Origin: an uncultured Prevotella sp.
GTDB taxonomy: Bacteria > Bacteroidota > Bacteroidia > Bacteroidales > Bacteroidaceae
Direction of reading: 5' to 3'
Length of the DNA stretch: 8,955 bases
NCBI GenBank assembly: GCA_934183355.1
Contig: CAKPST010000065.1
Location: forward strand, 1-8,955
A program made the position numbers and the translations under genes. This document shows, one piece after another, positions 7,010 to 8,955 of this stretch (positions within the stretch are counted from its first letter, which is position 1; every line of letters starts with the position of its first letter). The notes below the pieces were generated by a model. The model did no database searches. It saw only the letters and a program-made list of their open reading frames with translations, and was not told where the DNA came from.

Positions 7010-7702
7010 ATGATAAAGAGAATAAAGAAACTAAAGAAAATACGTCTTCATCGTGAAGGAACAGATACACTTGTATATGGCTTTATTGCTATTGCCGCAA
7101 TAGCGCTGCTCCTTTGGAGATTTGTTGAGGATAAGACACCGTTTTGGTGCTTTGCAGGCGTATTTGGTATAGTCTACTGCATAGTTGTCAACTTCTTCAG
7201 ATGCCCAATACGCTACTTTCCACAAGAAGACACAGAGAAGATTGTCGTGGCTCCAGCCGACGGTAGAGTGGTGGTGATAGAAGAAGTGGACGAAGACACG
7301 TATTTCCACGACCGCCGCATAATGGTGAGCATCTTCATGAGTCTGTTCAACGTACATGCCAACTGGTTTCCCGTTGACGGCAAAGTGAAGCTCGTAGCAC
7401 ATCACAACGGCAACTTCCACAAGGCATGGTTGCCCAAGGCGAGCGAAGAAAACGAGCACGCCGACGTGGTGATAACAACACCTGAAGGCACCGACATCCT
7501 CTGCCGACAGATAGCAGGCGCTGTGGCGCGACGCATCGTCACATACGCTAAGGAAGGCGAGGAATGCTACATCGACGAGCACTTGGGCTTCATCAAGTTC
7601 GGTTCGCGTGTGGATGTATACTTGCCTCTGGGTACTGAGATATGCGTCAAGATGGGACAGGCTACGACAGGCGACCAGACTGTCATAGCAAAACTTAAGT
7701 AA
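7010..7702 (+). CDS. psd: Phosphatidylserine decarboxylase proenzyme
   Basis: This 230-residue short-type Psd converts phosphatidylserine to phosphatidylethanolamine and CO2 at the inner membrane. Residues 1-15 are basic, and two hydrophobic segments (about 21-37 and 44-63) anchor it. The catalytic core has APADG (81-85, D84) and FNVHANWFP (H116). The self-cleavage site is FGS, G198-S199; the serine becomes the pyruvoyl group of the small subunit, which is the last 32 residues. The chosen start is ATG 7010, giving [10 protein letters not shown]; it matches the basic start of family members. A TTG 66 bases upstream is in frame but would add a low-complexity leader. No Shine-Dalgarno site is visible. 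It is followed after 10 bases by pssA, so the two sequential enzymes of phosphatidylethanolamine synthesis are co-transcribed. All key residues are present. Confidence 0.95.
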   Translation: MIKRIKKLKKIRLHREGTDTLVYGFIAIAAIALLLWRFVEDKTPFWCFAGVFGIVYCIVVNFFRCPIRYFPQEDTEKIVVAPADGRVVVIEEVDEDTYFHDRRIMVSIFMSLFNVHANWFPVDGKVKLVAHHNGNFHKAWLPKASEENEHADVVITTPEGTDILCRQIAGAVARRIVTYAKEGEECYIDEHLGFIKFGSRVDVYLPLGTEICVKMGQATTGDQTVIAKLK

Positions 7703-7712
7703 TCAATATTCT

Positions 7713-8429
7713 ATGAAACGTTATATTCCAAACACCCTCACCTGTGGCAATCTCGTATCGGGATGTATAGCTACCGTCTACGCGCTCTGTGGCGACGCCA
7801 AACTCGCCTTGTTGTGGATTGTGGTGGGCGCAGCGTTCGACTTCTTCGACGGCATGAGCGCACGTCTGCTCGGCGTAAGCTCGCCGATAGGCAAGGAACT
7901 TGACTCGCTTGCCGATGACGTGACTTTCGGAGTGGCTCCAGCAATGATAGTCTTCTCCGAGCTAATGGTGATGGAATATCCCTCGGTGCTGCAACCCGTT
8001 GCTGCATATCTGCCTTATTTCGCCTTTGTGATGGCGGCATTCTCGGCTCTGCGTCTTGCCAAGTTCAATCTTGACACTCGTCAGACAACGTCGTTTATCG
8101 GCATGCCGACACCTGCTAACGCTCTGTTCTGGGGCTCGCTGATAGTTTCTCAGGCCGACCTCATTGAGTCGACGCCCTGGATGACAGTCGGAGTGTTGGC
8201 TATGGTGTGTGTCAGCTCATGGCTCATGGTGTCAGAGATACCGATGTTTGCATTGAAGTTTAAGCATTGGGGCTGGAAGGGCAACGAGATACGCTACTCG
8301 TTCATCGCCTTCGCAGTGGTGATGATAGCATGGCTTGGCATCTTCGAGAGTTTCTGGGTAATCATCGCATGGTATTTCATCGTGTCAGTGTTAAGCGATC
8401 TTGTCAGTTCAAGCAAGAAGGCAGCATAA
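7713..8429 (+). CDS. pssA: CDP-diacylglycerol-serine O-phosphatidyltransferase
   Basis: This 238-residue polytopic membrane enzyme makes phosphatidylserine from CDP-diacylglycerol and L-serine, releasing CMP. It supplies the substrate of the Psd encoded just upstream. The CDP-alcohol phosphatidyltransferase signature is complete: D43, D46-G47, A50-R51, G60, D64 and D68, with the correct spacing DxxDGxxAR-x8-GxxxDxxxD. Several hydrophobic stretches before and after the signature (for instance LALLWIVVGAAF at 31-42, and segments near 73-100 and 140-235) fit an integral membrane protein. The N-terminus MKRYIPNTLTCGNLVSG is typical of the family and supports the start at 7713. The gene ends 28 bases before a strong terminator, so psd-pssA forms a two-gene transcription unit. 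No anomalies are seen. Confidence 0.95.
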   Translation: MKRYIPNTLTCGNLVSGCIATVYALCGDAKLALLWIVVGAAFDFFDGMSARLLGVSSPIGKELDSLADDVTFGVAPAMIVFSELMVMEYPSVLQPVAAYLPYFAFVMAAFSALRLAKFNLDTRQTTSFIGMPTPANALFWGSLIVSQADLIESTPWMTVGVLAMVCVSSWLMVSEIPMFALKFKHWGWKGNEIRYSFIAFAVVMIAWLGIFESFWVIIAWYFIVSVLSDLVSSSKKAA

Positions 8430-8456
8430 GGACAACGATACAAACAGATATTAAAA

Positions 8457-8496
8457 AAAGGCTACGGTTCTTAAGGCTGTAGCCTTTAGTTTTTTT
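8457..8496 (+). terminator. Rho-independent terminator after pssA
   Basis: AAAGGCTAC (8457-8465) pairs with GTAGCCTTT (8479-8487). Four further pairs, three of them wobble, close a five-base loop. A run of seven T's (8490-8496) follows after AG. A run of A's on the left side (8453-8459) could let it work weakly on the other strand too. Confidence 0.9.
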
Positions 8497-8568
8497 ATGG
8501 CACAGTGTTTGTCTTAAGTGTATCAAAGATAAACCATACAATTAACAAATTAATAATAATCAGAGACT

Positions 8569-8895
8569 ATGGCTATATTGGGACTATTCCTCAAATCGAT
8601 ATTCCTCGTGACGCTGATGATTGCCATCTTCATCATCGGCATAATAATATATTTGTATGTACGTGTGAAAAACGTGGCACGTAGCTTCGGCATGGGTGCT
8701 CAAGGCTCTAAGGGGACTAAACAAGCCTCGTCTGCCAACAATCGCGCTAAGAGAACTACAACCACTGGCAGCACTTCGTCAAAGACCGACTTCTCGAACG
8801 AGGAGCTTTATGACACTCGCTCGGCACATGATGTGAATCGAAAGATATTCGCAAAGGATGAGGGTGAGTATGTGGAGTTTGAGGAAGAGAAGTAA
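8569..8895 (+). CDS. Small membrane protein, DUF4834-like
   Basis: The product has 108 residues, and its biochemical function is unknown. One hydrophobic membrane segment covers about residues 8-31 and is followed by basic residues (VRVKNVAR), predicting a cytoplasmic C-terminal part. A flexible Ser/Thr/Lys-rich linker runs from about 42 to 73. The end is conserved-looking and acidic, with KIFAKDEGEYVEFEEE (92-107). This membrane anchor plus GEYV(D/E)FEE tail is what I recall of the Bacteroidetes DUF4834 family, often found beside pssA. The family call rests on that recollection. ATG 8569 is preceded by AGAGACT, a possible weak ribosome site. It lies past the pssA terminator, so it needs its own promoter or read-through. 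No clear promoter consensus was found in 8497-8568. Confidence 0.75.
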   Translation: MAILGLFLKSIFLVTLMIAIFIIGIIIYLYVRVKNVARSFGMGAQGSKGTKQASSANNRAKRTTTTGSTSSKTDFSNEELYDTRSAHDVNRKIFAKDEGEYVEFEEEK

Positions 8896-8955
8896 TATAA
8901 TATAAACAACACCAACAACAAGTCAACAACATTTCTCAGCCGTGCCGAGTTGGCA

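Noticed and set aside
7031..7582. 183-codon minus-strand frame over psd
   Set aside because: It lies entirely within psd, whose motifs are complete, and it shows no family features of its own.
8943..8955. TGCC-GAGTT-GGCA at the window end, sharing GAGTTGGCA with the dnaE-trxA hairpin (2966-2974)
   Set aside because: The shared word is nine bases and the stem is four pairs cut by the window edge. Chance is sufficient, and no gene can be called in 8896-8955.

Overview
The window reads as a chromosomal segment of a Bacteroidales bacterium, most likely Prevotella or a close relative. Three things point there. The protein families and their order (dnaE-trxA on one strand; psd, pssA and a DUF4834-like membrane protein on the other) are Bacteroidales-like. 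The promoters follow the Bacteroidetes pattern TTTG-N19/20-TAnnTTTG. Strong Shine-Dalgarno sites are absent. The genus is an inference; no rRNA gene is present to fix it.

Layout. A tRNA-Pro(CGG) gene (3-75) is followed at once by a perfect 17-bp inverted repeat (78-120). A 332-base gene-free AT-rich stretch with small repeats and a possible promoter comes next. Then come two tightly spaced plus-strand genes: an AAA/ABC-type ATPase (453-1730) and an RloB-family protein (1732-2521). The RloB reading frame is broken at a run of eight A's. This pair resembles the RloA/RloB, or AbiL-like (AbiLi/AbiLii), phage-defence couple. It is much poorer in G+C than the housekeeping genes to its right: 17 of 60 bases are G/C at 1081-1140, against 36 of 60 at 4921-4980. 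It looks like an acquired cassette between a tRNA gene and the trxA terminator.

From 2525 to 6783 the minus strand carries dnaE (replicative DNA polymerase III alpha subunit) and then trxA (thioredoxin), ending in a rho-independent terminator that abuts the rloB stop codon. A 292-base divergent intergenic region (6718-7009) holds a -7 element for dnaE and a near-perfect promoter for the lipid genes. From 7010 the plus strand encodes Psd and PssA, the two consecutive enzymes that make phosphatidylethanolamine, closed by a strong terminator (8457-8496). A small DUF4834-like membrane protein (8569-8895) follows. The last 60 bases (8896-8955) hold no identifiable gene.

The most interesting part is the ATPase/RloB pair. 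Removing one A restores a 262-residue RloB with a family-typical C-terminus. The break could be phase variation, transcriptional slippage, recent inactivation or a sequencing error. The rest of the window is ordinary core genome with well-preserved active sites.
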